A DNA stretch of 64,000 nt, taken from Leptospira langatensis. Lineage in GTDB: Bacteria; Spirochaetota; Leptospiria; Leptospirales; Leptospiraceae. The stretch lies in contig NZ_RQER01000004.1 in the NCBI RefSeq assembly GCF_004770615.1, positions 124,001 to 188,000 of the forward strand, in the 5' to 3' direction. Positions within the stretch are counted from its first letter, which is position 1; every line of letters begins with the position of its first letter. The notes under the pieces are model-generated. The model was not told where the DNA came from, searched no databases, and was given only the letters and a program-made list of their open reading frames with translations. Below are positions 19,496 to 29,797 of the stretch, in pieces. A program made the position numbers and the translations under genes.

Positions 19496-19569
19496 GAACG
19501 TAAGAACACGATATTTTTCGACCCTCGCCGGTCAAACGAATTTCGAAGGATTTTTACAAGTTTCCGAAA

Positions 19570-20853
<1,284 letters not shown>

Positions 20854-20993
20854 TTAATTTCTTTCTCTTTAATCTTTAAATGATCTTTTAATAGGTTCAA
20901 TTTTTGCTTTGTATTCTATACGATCTAGAACGATAACCAACCATCATTTCGACGGTCCAATCTCCGGATTTTCGATCTTCTTTCTTCTGATTC

Positions 20994-21989
20994 TCAAAGA
21001 ATGCTCTCCAAGGAGTCAATATGGATGGCAAATCCACAGGCGTCTTTTTGGGTCCCGGAGAAGAGTTCGTAGAGATGATCATAAGAGCCTCCGGTCAGTA
21101 TCGGCTCCGAGCTTCCGGAAACATATCCCTGGAAAACGAATCCTGTATAATACTCCAGGTCCGGGATCAGAGTATAATCCACACAGAATTCCACGCCTGG
21201 AACCTGTCCTAGGGACTTGAGTATCTCTCCCGTTTCAGAGACGATCTTTTGGAAGGAATTCGAGAGTCCCGCAGAAGAAAGTTTAGAGGCCAGATCTTGC
21301 GCGTTCGAATAGAATCCGAGGCAGAGAGCTTCCAAGATCGGGAAGATCTTTAGGCCATTCTTCTTCTCCAAGAAGTGGCGGATCTCAGGAAGGTTCTTTC
21401 TATATAATAAAAACGATAACTGCCTCTTCTCGCTTCTGGAAAGCTCCAAGGACTCCAACACAGAATGGAACACATTCACATTCCCTAAAACGATGGTAAG
21501 CGGGGACTTTAAGGAAAGTTGGGAGAATAAAGAAGAAATCTCTTTCAAGATCCCTAATATGGCAGAAGTCCCGCTGCCTCCGATATGCTCGGCTCCGATC
21601 TGCAGGACTTCCTTGCGAGATCCGCTCTTTCTACCGTAGTCTCTAAAGATCTTTCCCTGGTAAAAGATACGTTGGTTTTCTTTGCGGTGCGCAAAACCGG
21701 CCATTCCCTTGACAGCTTGGACGGTAAGATCGGCGCTCGGAGAGATCTCATTCCCATCCGAATCTCTAAAACGATAGAGAGCGCTGGAATCTTCGGCAGA
21801 AACGGTAAGAAGAAAGGAAGAAGAGTAGTCGAAGGAGGGCAAAAAGACCTCGGAGTAACCGAAACCTTTCAGACCGGAGCTTAAAGAATCTAGGAGTTTG
21901 CGTCTCTCCGAGCTTTCATTCGGACCGAGAAAATGGAAGCCGTCCGGTATCCATTTTTTCTCGCTAAACTCTGGAGGATTATGTGTCAT
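20994..21989 (-). CDS. hisZ: ATP phosphoribosyltransferase regulatory subunit HisZ
   Basis: Histidyl-tRNA-synthetase-like protein lacking aminoacylation ability that activates the short HisG in histidine biosynthesis. At 331 residues it is shorter than HisRS and lacks the anticodon-binding domain. Class II synthetase remnants remain: PDGFHFLGPNESSERRKLL (motif 1 region), FRDSDGNEISPSADLTVQAVKG, the motif 2-like IFYQGKIFRDYGRKSGSRKEVLQIGAEHIGG, and VDYTLIPDLEYYTGFVFQGYV. The short HisG is not in the window. It is upstream of purA on the same strand. Confidence 0.88.
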   Translation of the reverse strand: MTHNPPEFSEKKWIPDGFHFLGPNESSERRKLLDSLSSGLKGFGYSEVFLPSFDYSSSFLLTVSAEDSSALYRFRDSDGNEISPSADLTVQAVKGMAGFAHRKENQRIFYQGKIFRDYGRKSGSRKEVLQIGAEHIGGSGTSAILGILKEISSLFSQLSLKSPLTIVLGNVNVFHSVLESLELSRSEKRQLSFLLYRKNLPEIRHFLEKKNGLKIFPILEALCLGFYSNAQDLASKLSSAGLSNSFQKIVSETGEILKSLGQVPGVEFCVDYTLIPDLEYYTGFVFQGYVSGSSEPILTGGSYDHLYELFSGTQKDACGFAIHIDSLESIL

Positions 21990-22186
21990 CTGCTCTTTGC
22001 GAAAGCCCCAAAGAACAGTTCGTTTTGCCTAGGGTAGAATTCAAATCGTTTTTCCCAAAAAATAGAATGACAATACGCCTTCTAAGGATAGAAAGTATTC
22101 TCCGGAAATCTCGTAACGAACCGTAAGTTCGATCTTACTCCAACCGAAAACCGGAACCACCGCTAGATCAAAAACAGAGACGTACC

Positions 22187-24199
22187 ATGGCAGAAAAAGA
22201 GCAATCCGTCGGTAGATGGCAAAAGGAATTCTTCGAGAACATTCACCTATTCAAAAGATCGGGAATGAGCGAAGAAGAGGCTAAGAAGATACTTCAGAAA
22301 TTTCTGTACCTTTGCTCAGTCACTCCGATGCCTCCGGTGATGGACGTTTTCAAGGATCCTTCCGCCCTGGAAAAGATCGGAGTATACACTCCTCCTGAGA
22401 AAAAAGCCCGAGAATTCATGATCGAGTTCCTTTCGCCTATCATGAAATTCTTTACTGTGGAAGGAATCGAGAACCTAGCAGCGGTCAAGCCTCTGATCGG
22501 GAAATATCCTGTTACTCTGATCTCCAACCACCTGAGCCATTTAGACGCTCCTGCAATCTTTCATCTTTTGTACCATGCTTCCCCGGAAGGAAGAGAAGTG
22601 GCCGAACAATTGGTCTTTATCGCCGGTCGTTTGGCCTATGAGCCGGATTTTACGAGACTTGGTCTCTACATGTTCGGGACGCTTCTGGTCTGCTCCAAGA
22701 GAGACATGGCGGATAACCCAAGCCTTTCCGATCTTATGACCAAGATCAATATGAGGGCCTTCCGTCATTCCCAAAAGCTGCAAAGCGAAGGAAAGATCGC
22801 GGCCATCTTCCCGGAAGGAACTCGTTCCCGAGATGGAAGGCTTATGCCTTTCGTGGATACCGTATATCACTATGTGGCGAATAAGGTCATTCTTCCTATC
22901 TCCTTAGAGAAGACGGACAAGATCCTTCCGACGACTAGCCTTCTATTCAATCAGGTAGCTGGAAAGTTGACCATCGGCAAACCGGTATTAGTCGGTGATC
23001 TTTCCAAAAAGGAAATGGCAACATTTCCGAAAGATATAGAGCATCTACCTTTCCCGGAACATGGGGATAAGAAGCAATTCCTGATCGATAACCTGGCTCT
23101 ACTTGTAGGGCAAAACCTGAACAAGCACCAACATGGGATCTATCGGAATCTATACAGTGCGGATTCGAGAGACCAGAACAAGCTCATCAAGGTACCGAAA
23201 GAGCCGAATGAGAAAGTGGTCGTTATCGGGAACAGCAGCATGGGGATCGCGATCGCAACGGTTCTCGCAAACAAGGATATCGAAGTAAAAGTATATCATC
23301 CGGACCAAAGCTATACTTCCCAATCCAATATAGAGAGAAGGGACCTGAGGACGTATGCGCTATACAAACTTCCTCCAAACCTGACATTCACTTCCGATCC
23401 GGAAGAATTAAAGACGGCTACCTTATTCATCCAAGGTACCAATCCTTGGGAATTGCATACTATCTATCCGGATCTACAGCCTTACTTAAGTAAGAACAAG
23501 GCTCCTTTCTTCAATATCATCAAAGGATTCACAAGTGCCGGTTTGATCTTGGACGATCTACAACAAGGTCTCGGATTAGAAGACGATAGGATCGGAGTAG
23601 TCTCCGGGGCTTCCTACCCGGATCAGATCATGGAGAGAAAGATCTCCGGATTCGAGATCGCGGCGGTGAACGAGAGCTTGATCCCTCGCATTCAAAAATT
23701 GTTAACTACAGGTTATATCTTCCCGAGACCTGCCATCATTCCTAGCGATGTGAAGGGAGTGCAGCTGGGAGGAGCCCTCAAGACGATCTACGCCCTTGTA
23801 ATGGGAATTGTAGAAGGACATTTTGAGCAGACTCTCGGAGGGAATGTGGACAATTCCCTCTTCCATCTTTCCAATCGTTTCTTTAACGAAATGGTAAAGG
23901 TAGGAGTGCAGATGGGAGGAAAACAGGAAACCTTCCAGGGACTATCCGGACTCACCGACTTCATGCTTTCTTGCTTTGGAACCGATGCGAAGGATAGAAA
24001 GACCGGTTACGATATAGCGAACGGACGTCCTTCCGAAAAGATGTCCAACGGATTCTACGGTTTGAAAGTAATGCCGAACCTGATGAAGATCGATCCTACC
24101 GAAGTTCCTATTATGTATGCTGCTTACGAAGTGGTCATTAATAAGAAAGATGTCCGTAAAGTAGCCGAGGGAATGGAAGAAAGACTTTCGCGGGTTTAA
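22187..24199 (+). CDS. Fusion: PlsC-type acyltransferase + glycerol-3-phosphate dehydrogenase (GpsA-like)
   Basis: A 670-residue two-domain protein. Residues about 60-330 are a lysophosphatidate/glycerol-3-phosphate acyltransferase: HX4D motif at about 115-120 (NHLSHLD) and the substrate motif FPEGTRS at about 208-214. From about residue 343 an NAD(P)-dependent glycerol-3-phosphate dehydrogenase begins with VVVIGNSSMGIAIAT (Rossmann Gly pattern), then IIKGFTSAG with the first catalytic Lys, GGALKTIYALVMG with the second, and GLSGLTDFMLSCFG and DRKTGYDIANG of the substrate domain. One chain could thus make sn-glycerol 3-phosphate from DHAP and acylate it, at the entry to phospholipid synthesis. 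Alternatively either half may have lost activity, but the visible motifs are intact. Transcribed alone; convergent with the TetR gene. Confidence 0.9.
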   Translation: MAEKEQSVGRWQKEFFENIHLFKRSGMSEEEAKKILQKFLYLCSVTPMPPVMDVFKDPSALEKIGVYTPPEKKAREFMIEFLSPIMKFFTVEGIENLAAVKPLIGKYPVTLISNHLSHLDAPAIFHLLYHASPEGREVAEQLVFIAGRLAYEPDFTRLGLYMFGTLLVCSKRDMADNPSLSDLMTKINMRAFRHSQKLQSEGKIAAIFPEGTRSRDGRLMPFVDTVYHYVANKVILPISLEKTDKILPTTSLLFNQVAGKLTIGKPVLVGDLSKKEMATFPKDIEHLPFPEHGDKKQFLIDNLALLVGQNLNKHQHGIYRNLYSADSRDQNKLIKVPKEPNEKVVVIGNSSMGIAIATVLANKDIEVKVYHPDQSYTSQSNIERRDLRTYALYKLPPNLTFTSDPEELKTATLFIQGTNPWELHTIYPDLQPYLSKNKAPFFNIIKGFTSAGLILDDLQQGLGLEDDRIGVVSGASYPDQIMERKISGFEIAAVNESLIPRIQKLLTTGYIFPRPAIIPSDVKGVQLGGALKTIYALVMGIVEGHFEQTLGGNVDNSLFHLSNRFFNEMVKVGVQMGGKQETFQGLSGLTDFMLSCFGTDAKDRKTGYDIANGRPSEKMSNGFYGLKVMPNLMKIDPTEVPIMYAAYEVVINKKDVRKVAEGMEERLSRV

Positions 24200-24226
24200 G
24201 TTCGTATCTAGTAAAATCGCCCGAGA

Positions 24227-24904
24227 TCATCTCGGGCCGTTTACGAAGATCTCCAGCAATCCTTCCGCCAAGGCTTCAATCTCGCTGGCTCTTTCTTGCA
24301 GAAGACGGAAAGTCTTTTGTAGAGCGAGTTCTGCTTCTTCCTTAGGCACCCCGAAAGTAGCAAGGCCCAATTCGATGACTGTGGCCATCATTCGGACCCG
24401 ATCCACCTGCCCGGAATACACCATCTCTTCCAATAAACTCTGGAAGACCCCTCTAAATGCAAGAGTGCGTATTAGATAATCCTGATGATCGAACTGAGGA
24501 TTGTATTTCTCGAATAGGAGCTTGCTTCTGTGAGCTCCTCTCTTACCGATCATCTCCGTGACCCCTTGGGTCCGATAGGCCGCCAAATATGTTTCGGCTA
24601 TCGAGAGCTTTTTTTGGCAGAGATAGAACTGGAGCCCTATCTCTAGGGCAAATACCAAGGGAGGATCCATTTCCCCCACGAGCCTTTCAGCGGTATCCCC
24701 CGCCTCATTAAACACTTCTCCCGCTATCGCGAGGAGTATTTCTTCCTTATTCTTAAAGAAATGATACAGGCTGCCTGTCGTGATATCCGCTTCTTCGATG
24801 ATCCTGCGGATGGTCGCCTTCTCATATCCTTCGCTTACGAATAACTTTCTCGAGACTTCTAATATCTTTGCTCGAACTCGATTCGATTGTTCCTCTCTCT
24901 TCAT
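24227..24904 (-). CDS. TetR-family transcriptional regulator
   Basis: A 225-residue repressor-type regulator. The N-terminal helix-turn-helix is clear: RAKILEVSRKLFVSEGYEKATI, then RIIEEADITTGSLYHFFKNKEEILLAI. The C-terminal ligand domain (residues about 60-215) is helical and not assignable to a ligand class. It stands 153 bases downstream of the FGGY kinase gene on the same strand. The palindrome upstream of that kinase (26711-26730) and a GGTTAA/TTAACC repeat just upstream of its own start are candidate binding sites. Confidence 0.9.
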   Translation of the reverse strand: MKREEQSNRVRAKILEVSRKLFVSEGYEKATIRRIIEEADITTGSLYHFFKNKEEILLAIAGEVFNEAGDTAERLVGEMDPPLVFALEIGLQFYLCQKKLSIAETYLAAYRTQGVTEMIGKRGAHRSKLLFEKYNPQFDHQDYLIRTLAFRGVFQSLLEEMVYSGQVDRVRMMATVIELGLATFGVPKEEAELALQKTFRLLQERASEIEALAEGLLEIFVNGPR

Positions 24905-24905
24905 T

Positions 24906-24927
24906 GGTTAACACCCTTGCCTTAACC
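24906..24927 (-). promoter_or_regulatory. Inverted repeat upstream of TetR gene
   Basis: GGTTAA and TTAACC, six-base arms separated by ten bases, end two bases before the TetR start codon region. Such position suits autoregulation, but the arms are short and chance is possible. Confidence 0.25.
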
Positions 24928-25057
24928 GTGTTCGGTATGGGATCTTGGAACAGGATCCTACCGAAATATCCAATAGCCTTCTTCGCACTTCCAAAAAGTA
25001 ATGCGTTAGGAGTATTTATCATAAGCAATCCCTTATGGGATATAACACCGGTTAGAT

Positions 25058-26665
25058 TTATATATGTATGTTTAAAGTTGCATAATGCTCTTTGTTTGTT
25101 TCGTAAAGTGTTTTAAATACCGAAAAGTTTCGATCGTATATTTTTTGATTCGCAAGGTTCGGAGTCCAACTCTCTTTGCTCGGGATCAAATTCCGTATTT
25201 CTCCGAAAGATCGGATCTTACCCAGTCCAAGAGCGGCTATCGCGGCCGCACCGGTGGCTCCCGCATTCTGAGGATGATCTATCGTTTCTATCGTTTTGCC
25301 TGTAATATCCGCCAAGATCTGACAAATGATCGGCGAACGTGCCACTCCTCCCACAAATCGTATGGTAGAAGAAGCGGGGATCTTTACTTCAGATAATTCT
25401 AATATCCATCTTTTATGAAATGCGATCCCCTCTATCACTGCACGGATAAGTTTTCTTTTTCCAGTATCTAGACCTATATTGAAGAACATCCCCCTTGCGG
25501 CAGGATCCTCGAATGGACAACGATTTCCATGCATCCAAGGAGTGAAGATCACCCCGTCGCTTCCTGCAGGAGTATCCTTTATGGATTCGAATAAGAATGC
25601 GAATAAGCTATCGTACATCGCATCCTGGCCTTCGGTTACATTTCTCTTTTCTAAGTACACATCTATCTCGTCCAAGGCGAGATGATCTTTTACCCATTGC
25701 AGACATTTACCGGAGGTTTCCTGTTCTCCAAAATAACTATAATAACCAGCTCTCGCACCCACGATTGACGCAATTCTCGCGTTGATATCTACAGTCCTCT
25801 TTTTAGTGACTGTGGAAACCCAACCGGAGGTCCCCGCATAAATATGGGTGTCCCCTTCTTCCACCGCACCGGCCCCAATCCCGATCAGAGAAGCGTCCCC
25901 TCCTCCTCCAAAAACTGCAGTTCCTACTTGTAATCCTAACTCTCTAGCCGAGTTTTCCGTTAGGCCTCCGATCTTTTCCGTCGACTGTACTAATTCGGGG
26001 AGATGCTCTATTCGGACTCCGAACATCCTGCAGAGTCCCTTATGCCAATGTCCTTTGCCAGGACGAGAATCATATAAGAAGGTGGCGAATGCGGAATCCA
26101 GGGTCATGGTCGCTCGCCCTGTGCATCGAGTAGTCAGATAATCTTTTACATCCAACCATTTAGATACCTTGGAAAATTTTTCGGGCTCCTTCGACTCCAC
26201 CCATTTATATTTCCATAATGGATCCTTTACGCTTCCTGCTACTGCACCTGTGATCTGCAAGGATCTCAAGAGTTTGAAAGCATTCAGGCCTTCTATCTTG
26301 ATCCCATGCTCTATGCCCTTCTTCATTTCCTCTCGGGCTCTCTGGTCCATATAGCTCATCGCGGGACGGACCGGTTTCAGGTCTTTGTCGACCAAGACCA
26401 ATCCCTGCATTTGGGAGCAGAAGGATATGCCCGCGATCTGGGCCGGATCCAATCCGGTTTCTTTGAGAAGAACGGAGGTGGTTTCCTTCATTGCATTCCA
26501 CCAATCCTCTGGGTCTTGCTCTACTCCTCCTCCTTCTAAAAGGGTCAGTCCATATTCTAAGGAAGAAGAATGTACGAGTGTGAGTTTGTCTCCGATCTCG
26601 AAGAGGCAGGTCTTGGTCCCTGTAGTTCCAATATCATAGGCTAGAACAAATACTTTAGATTTCAT
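25058..26665 (-). CDS. FGGY-family carbohydrate kinase, xylulokinase-like
   Basis: A 535-residue sugar kinase of the FGGY family, resembling xylulokinases. The N-terminal domain opens with LAYDIGTTGTKTCLFE (phosphate 1 loop); GISFCSQMQGLVLVD, and SYMDQRA follow; the catalytic Asp is in FGGGGDASLIGIGAG; the C-terminal ATPase domain has AGTSGWVSTVT, RAVIEGIAFHKRWILE, and the adenosine motif FVGGVARSPIICQILADITGK. It would phosphorylate a sugar, probably a ketopentose, with ATP. GGAGG lies about ten bases before the ATG. It precedes the TetR gene, which may control it through the palindrome 46 bases upstream. Confidence 0.87.
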   Translation of the reverse strand: MKSKVFVLAYDIGTTGTKTCLFEIGDKLTLVHSSSLEYGLTLLEGGGVEQDPEDWWNAMKETTSVLLKETGLDPAQIAGISFCSQMQGLVLVDKDLKPVRPAMSYMDQRAREEMKKGIEHGIKIEGLNAFKLLRSLQITGAVAGSVKDPLWKYKWVESKEPEKFSKVSKWLDVKDYLTTRCTGRATMTLDSAFATFLYDSRPGKGHWHKGLCRMFGVRIEHLPELVQSTEKIGGLTENSARELGLQVGTAVFGGGGDASLIGIGAGAVEEGDTHIYAGTSGWVSTVTKKRTVDINARIASIVGARAGYYSYFGEQETSGKCLQWVKDHLALDEIDVYLEKRNVTEGQDAMYDSLFAFLFESIKDTPAGSDGVIFTPWMHGNRCPFEDPAARGMFFNIGLDTGKRKLIRAVIEGIAFHKRWILELSEVKIPASSTIRFVGGVARSPIICQILADITGKTIETIDHPQNAGATGAAAIAALGLGKIRSFGEIRNLIPSKESWTPNLANQKIYDRNFSVFKTLYETNKEHYATLNIHI

Positions 26666-26710
26666 GAATGCAACCCTCCGGAACTTCGGCTTTATTTCTC
26701 TGAACCGATA

Positions 26711-26730
26711 ATGAGTGAGTGCTCACTCAT
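26711..26730 (-). promoter_or_regulatory. TetR-type operator upstream of FGGY kinase
   Basis: Perfect inverted repeat with nine-base arms ATGAGTGAG and CTCACTCAT around a two-base spacer, 46 bases upstream of the kinase start. Length and symmetry match TetR-family operators. The neighbouring TetR gene (24227-24904) is the obvious candidate ligand; the pairing is inference. Confidence 0.6.
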
Positions 26731-26934
26731 CAGGAGATTGAAAAAGGAGTCCAAAAGGGCAATCATTTTTCCGGATCGATCAAAGGGAATCTGCAAGGTA
26801 CTATAAAGCCGGCAGAGAAGAGATAGGGATCTGCCCGAAAAAGTCACTCAGAAAAAACCGATGACCAGCGAATCGCAGTAATACCGCCGACCTTTGCGCC
26901 GGCGGACCATCTATCCTGACAGTTCCTATCTGCT

Positions 26935-28032
26935 TTATCTACCTAAGATCCCTTCCGCTTCCGGTTTGAATCTATAGATATAATAAGGTCCCTTGCTTAG
27001 GATCGTAAGGTCGGTTTGCAAGAACACATCGTTCAATGCACTGCAAGTCAGATACATGTATCCGTCAGGAGCATACGAGAATCCATCCGGCCACCGAAGT
27101 TTCGTATCTTTGTATAGAGTGGTGATCTTCTTGGAAGGATCGATGAAATTGATCGCGGAATGTTCCGGATCGGTCACATAGATATTTCCGTTCTTGTCGA
27201 TACTGATCCCATCACTCATAGACTTCAAAGAATACTGTTCTACCTGAGCCGACAATTGGGCCGCAGTTAGTGTCGTATCTCTTAGTGCGCTTGTCTTAGC
27301 TCTATATAATTCTCCGGAAGTAAAAGGAGCAAAATACAACCATTCTAGATTTTGGTCCAACGCGATCGAATCCGCATTGAAGATGATCGGTACTCCTGCT
27401 ACTTCGAAAGGAGTTCCGTTTACAACGATCTCGTTTTTCTCTCCCGTAACGGAAGTACTGCCTTTTAGAAGACGTCTTGCCTTCTTAGATGCGATATCGT
27501 ACACAACCAAGCCAGGATCGGGAATGATCGGGCTTGTATCCGTGATATAAATAGTCTCGGTAACAGTGTCCACTTGCATATCGTTGAAGAGCGAATCCTT
27601 AGGAGCTATGTCGGAAGGAAATTGATAATGATGCAATACCGCTCCGGTCTCTATGTCGAAAGCGTATATACCGGGAGGAGTTCCGATCCCTAGATTGCCA
27701 TAGTCCAAGGTCCATAGTCTTCCCTTATCGTCCACACGAACGGAGATAACGGTGTTGAAATTACTTTGAAAGGCTTGGCTGGGGAAAGGGATCACCTGTC
27801 CATTTTTCAATTCTGCAATTTTGATCGGAGGAGTCCCTTGTGGGAAGAAGGAAAAGAAAATCCTTCCGGAAGCAGAGACACTGATATTCCCAGGAGGACG
27901 ATCCAACTGGATGACCGTCTCCATAGAAGAGCTAGAATATTTCGGGGCAGTCGTTCTATCCTCTAGATTGCCTGTTTCGCATTTTAGGAAGGCCGATACG
28001 AGTATCGAAACCATGATCCAATTCTTTAACAT
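26935..28032 (-). CDS. Yellow/major royal jelly-type (MRJP) beta-propeller lipoprotein
   Basis: Secreted beta-propeller protein. The signal peptide ends in SAFLKCE, a plausible lipobox Cys at about residue 18. The propeller resembles the MRJP/yellow (dopachrome tautomerase-related) family: VQLDRPPGNISVSASGRIFFSF, VRVDDKGRLWTLDYGN, FDIETGAVLHHYQFP, LFNDMQVDTVTETIYITDT, ADSIALDQNLEWLYFAP, and MSDGISIDKNGNIYVTD. SMP-30/gluconolactonase is the related alternative. Enzymatic activity is unknown. GGAGA lies about seven bases before the ATG. It is divergent from an MFS transporter and upstream of the FGGY kinase. Confidence 0.82.
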   Translation of the reverse strand: MLKNWIMVSILVSAFLKCETGNLEDRTTAPKYSSSSMETVIQLDRPPGNISVSASGRIFFSFFPQGTPPIKIAELKNGQVIPFPSQAFQSNFNTVISVRVDDKGRLWTLDYGNLGIGTPPGIYAFDIETGAVLHHYQFPSDIAPKDSLFNDMQVDTVTETIYITDTSPIIPDPGLVVYDIASKKARRLLKGSTSVTGEKNEIVVNGTPFEVAGVPIIFNADSIALDQNLEWLYFAPFTSGELYRAKTSALRDTTLTAAQLSAQVEQYSLKSMSDGISIDKNGNIYVTDPEHSAINFIDPSKKITTLYKDTKLRWPDGFSYAPDGYMYLTCSALNDVFLQTDLTILSKGPYYIYRFKPEAEGILGR

Positions 28033-28458
28033 AGGATTTTCTCCACTTGCTTTATCTTAGCAAAGAAGATCCGAAAGGTCGTCCGCCTTATCAAAGTCGA
28101 ACGTCCGAATTTAAGAACCGCTCTTATGTGAAAAAATGCGCTCTTATAACTTTCTTATTTATTAAAATACCGGAACGATCGTTTACCTCGACTTGGCAGG
28201 TATAAAATTATAAAATAAAGAGAGAATTACCCTCCACTTATATGTTCCTTACATTTCTCAAAATCGATTTCACAAATGATATTGGGATCGTTATAATAAA
28301 AGTAGGAAGAGAAGAAGAGTACTCATTCCAAAATCATAATTTGCTTGGAAGCCCAGCTAATCTGCTTTATACTGTCAAAGTAACTTCCTAATTCGCATCC
28401 ACTGCGTTTGTTACGGGAAGGTTAAGCGAAACCATTTCGATTAACGATCAAAATATAA
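28033..28458. other. Intergenic region between lipoprotein and MFS transporter
   Basis: A 426-base AT-rich divergent promoter region. No coding region is credible. A perfect ten-base palindrome AACGATCGTT lies at 28174-28183, a possible regulator site. I see no confident promoter boxes. Confidence 0.4.
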
Positions 28459-29727
28459 ATGGGGCTTTCTATGCGTGAAAACCAAGTAAAGGTATACGGC
28501 TACAGATGGGTGATTCTTGGTCTATACGCTCTAATCACGGCAATAATCCAAATCCAATGGCTGAGTCTTGCGTCTGTTGCAAGGGAGGCCAAATTATTTT
28601 ATGGCGTAACCGGTCTTCAGATCGATCTTCTTTCCCTGATTTTCTTGGGAGTGTTCGTATTCTTAGCGATCCCGGCTTCCTATATCATCGACACCTACGG
28701 GATCCGTATCGGGGTCGGAATAGGAGCCTTCTTAACAGGTATCTTCTCCCTACTCAAGGGATTCTACGCTCATGATTTTAATATAGTCATCGTATCTCAG
28801 ATCGGCTTAGCAATCGCTCAACCTTTCATTCTAAACGCAGTCACCAAGGTAAGCGTGCAATGGTTCCCTATTACAGAAAGAGCCACCGCAGTTGCTTTAG
28901 GTACCTTGGCTCAGTTTATAGGGATCATCATTGTGATGCTCTTAACTCCAAGACTCTTAGGAGAAGCGGAACCGAATCCTGCCGCCATTCCTGGAATTCT
29001 ATTGAATTACGGGATCGCGTCTTTTGTAGGTGCCGTTCTCTTTCTAGCATTTTTCAGGGAGAAGCCGCCTACTTCCCCGAGCACTCATGGAGAGGATGCA
29101 AGGATCAAGGTATTCGAGGGACTGAAGCATATCCTGAAGCAGAAAGACATGCAAAAGGCTCTCTTCCTATTCCTGATCGGGCTGGGGATCTTTAATGCGA
29201 TCAGCACTTGCATAGACCAGATCTGCGAGTCCAAAGGATTGAATATGACCCAATCCGGAGAGATCGCGGGCATGATGCTCATGTCCGGGATCATCGGCGG
29301 GATTTTTGTGCCTCTTATCTCCGACAAACTAGGAAGAAGACAACCATTTATCCTACTCGCAATGGCAGGTTTCTTGCCTGGGATCTTTTTGCTTTCTTTC
29401 GCTCACGATTACTTTTTCGTTTTGGCAGGAGCATTCCTGATCGGCTTCTTCGTATTGGGGATCGGAGCTCCCATCGGATTCCAGTACTGCGCAGAAATTA
29501 CTTCTCCTGCTCCGGAATCTTCTTCTCAAGGACTGTTGCTTTGGATCGGACAGATCTCGGGGATCGCATTCATTGTAGGATTGAACACTCTTGGATCGGA
29601 TCTATTCCTGAAGATCTTCATAGGCTTAGGAGCCGTCAATCTCGGGATCGCATTCCTATTAAAGGAATCCCCTATGATGGATTGGAATAACGAAAAACTA
29701 AAAGAGAATTCCCTAACTCATAAATAA
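28459..29727 (+). CDS. MFS transporter, FLVCR/DIRC2-like
   Basis: Twelve-helix major facilitator transporter of 422 residues. The opening YRWVILGLYALITAIIQIQWLSLASVA and the LSLIFLGVFVFLAIPASYIIDTYGIRIGVGIG region resemble the FLVCR family, whose eukaryotic members move haem or choline. A charged central loop (FREKPPTSPSTHGED) separates two six-helix halves, the second beginning with KALFLFLIGLGIFNAIST, and LISDKLGRRQPFILL is the MFS loop motif. Two starts are possible (28459 and 28471); the latter has GGGG before it. Substrate unknown; haem import would suit Leptospira but is inference. Confidence 0.85.
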   Translation: MGLSMRENQVKVYGYRWVILGLYALITAIIQIQWLSLASVAREAKLFYGVTGLQIDLLSLIFLGVFVFLAIPASYIIDTYGIRIGVGIGAFLTGIFSLLKGFYAHDFNIVIVSQIGLAIAQPFILNAVTKVSVQWFPITERATAVALGTLAQFIGIIIVMLLTPRLLGEAEPNPAAIPGILLNYGIASFVGAVLFLAFFREKPPTSPSTHGEDARIKVFEGLKHILKQKDMQKALFLFLIGLGIFNAISTCIDQICESKGLNMTQSGEIAGMMLMSGIIGGIFVPLISDKLGRRQPFILLAMAGFLPGIFLLSFAHDYFFVLAGAFLIGFFVLGIGAPIGFQYCAEITSPAPESSSQGLLLWIGQISGIAFIVGLNTLGSDLFLKIFIGLGAVNLGIAFLLKESPMMDWNNEKLKENSLTHK

Positions 29728-29728
29728 T

Positions 29729-29759
29729 AAAAAAAAGTCCGTCGGGTTTTCCGACGGAC
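29729..29759 (-). terminator. Rho-independent terminator of the old yellow enzyme gene
   Basis: Perfect nine-base stem GTCCGTCGG/CCGACGGAC with a five-base loop. On the minus strand it is followed by eight T residues, 38 bases after the oxidoreductase stop. On the plus strand it may also stop transcripts from the MFS gene but lacks a T-tract there. Confidence 0.9.
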
Positions 29760-29797
29760 AGTTAAGGTTTGCTATTCTACAGATGAATTCTTCTTTC

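Noticed and set aside
26884..26905. CCGCCG/CGGCGG hairpin downstream of the MRJP-type lipoprotein
   Set aside because: Six-base arms and no T-tract on either strand; too weak for a terminator call.
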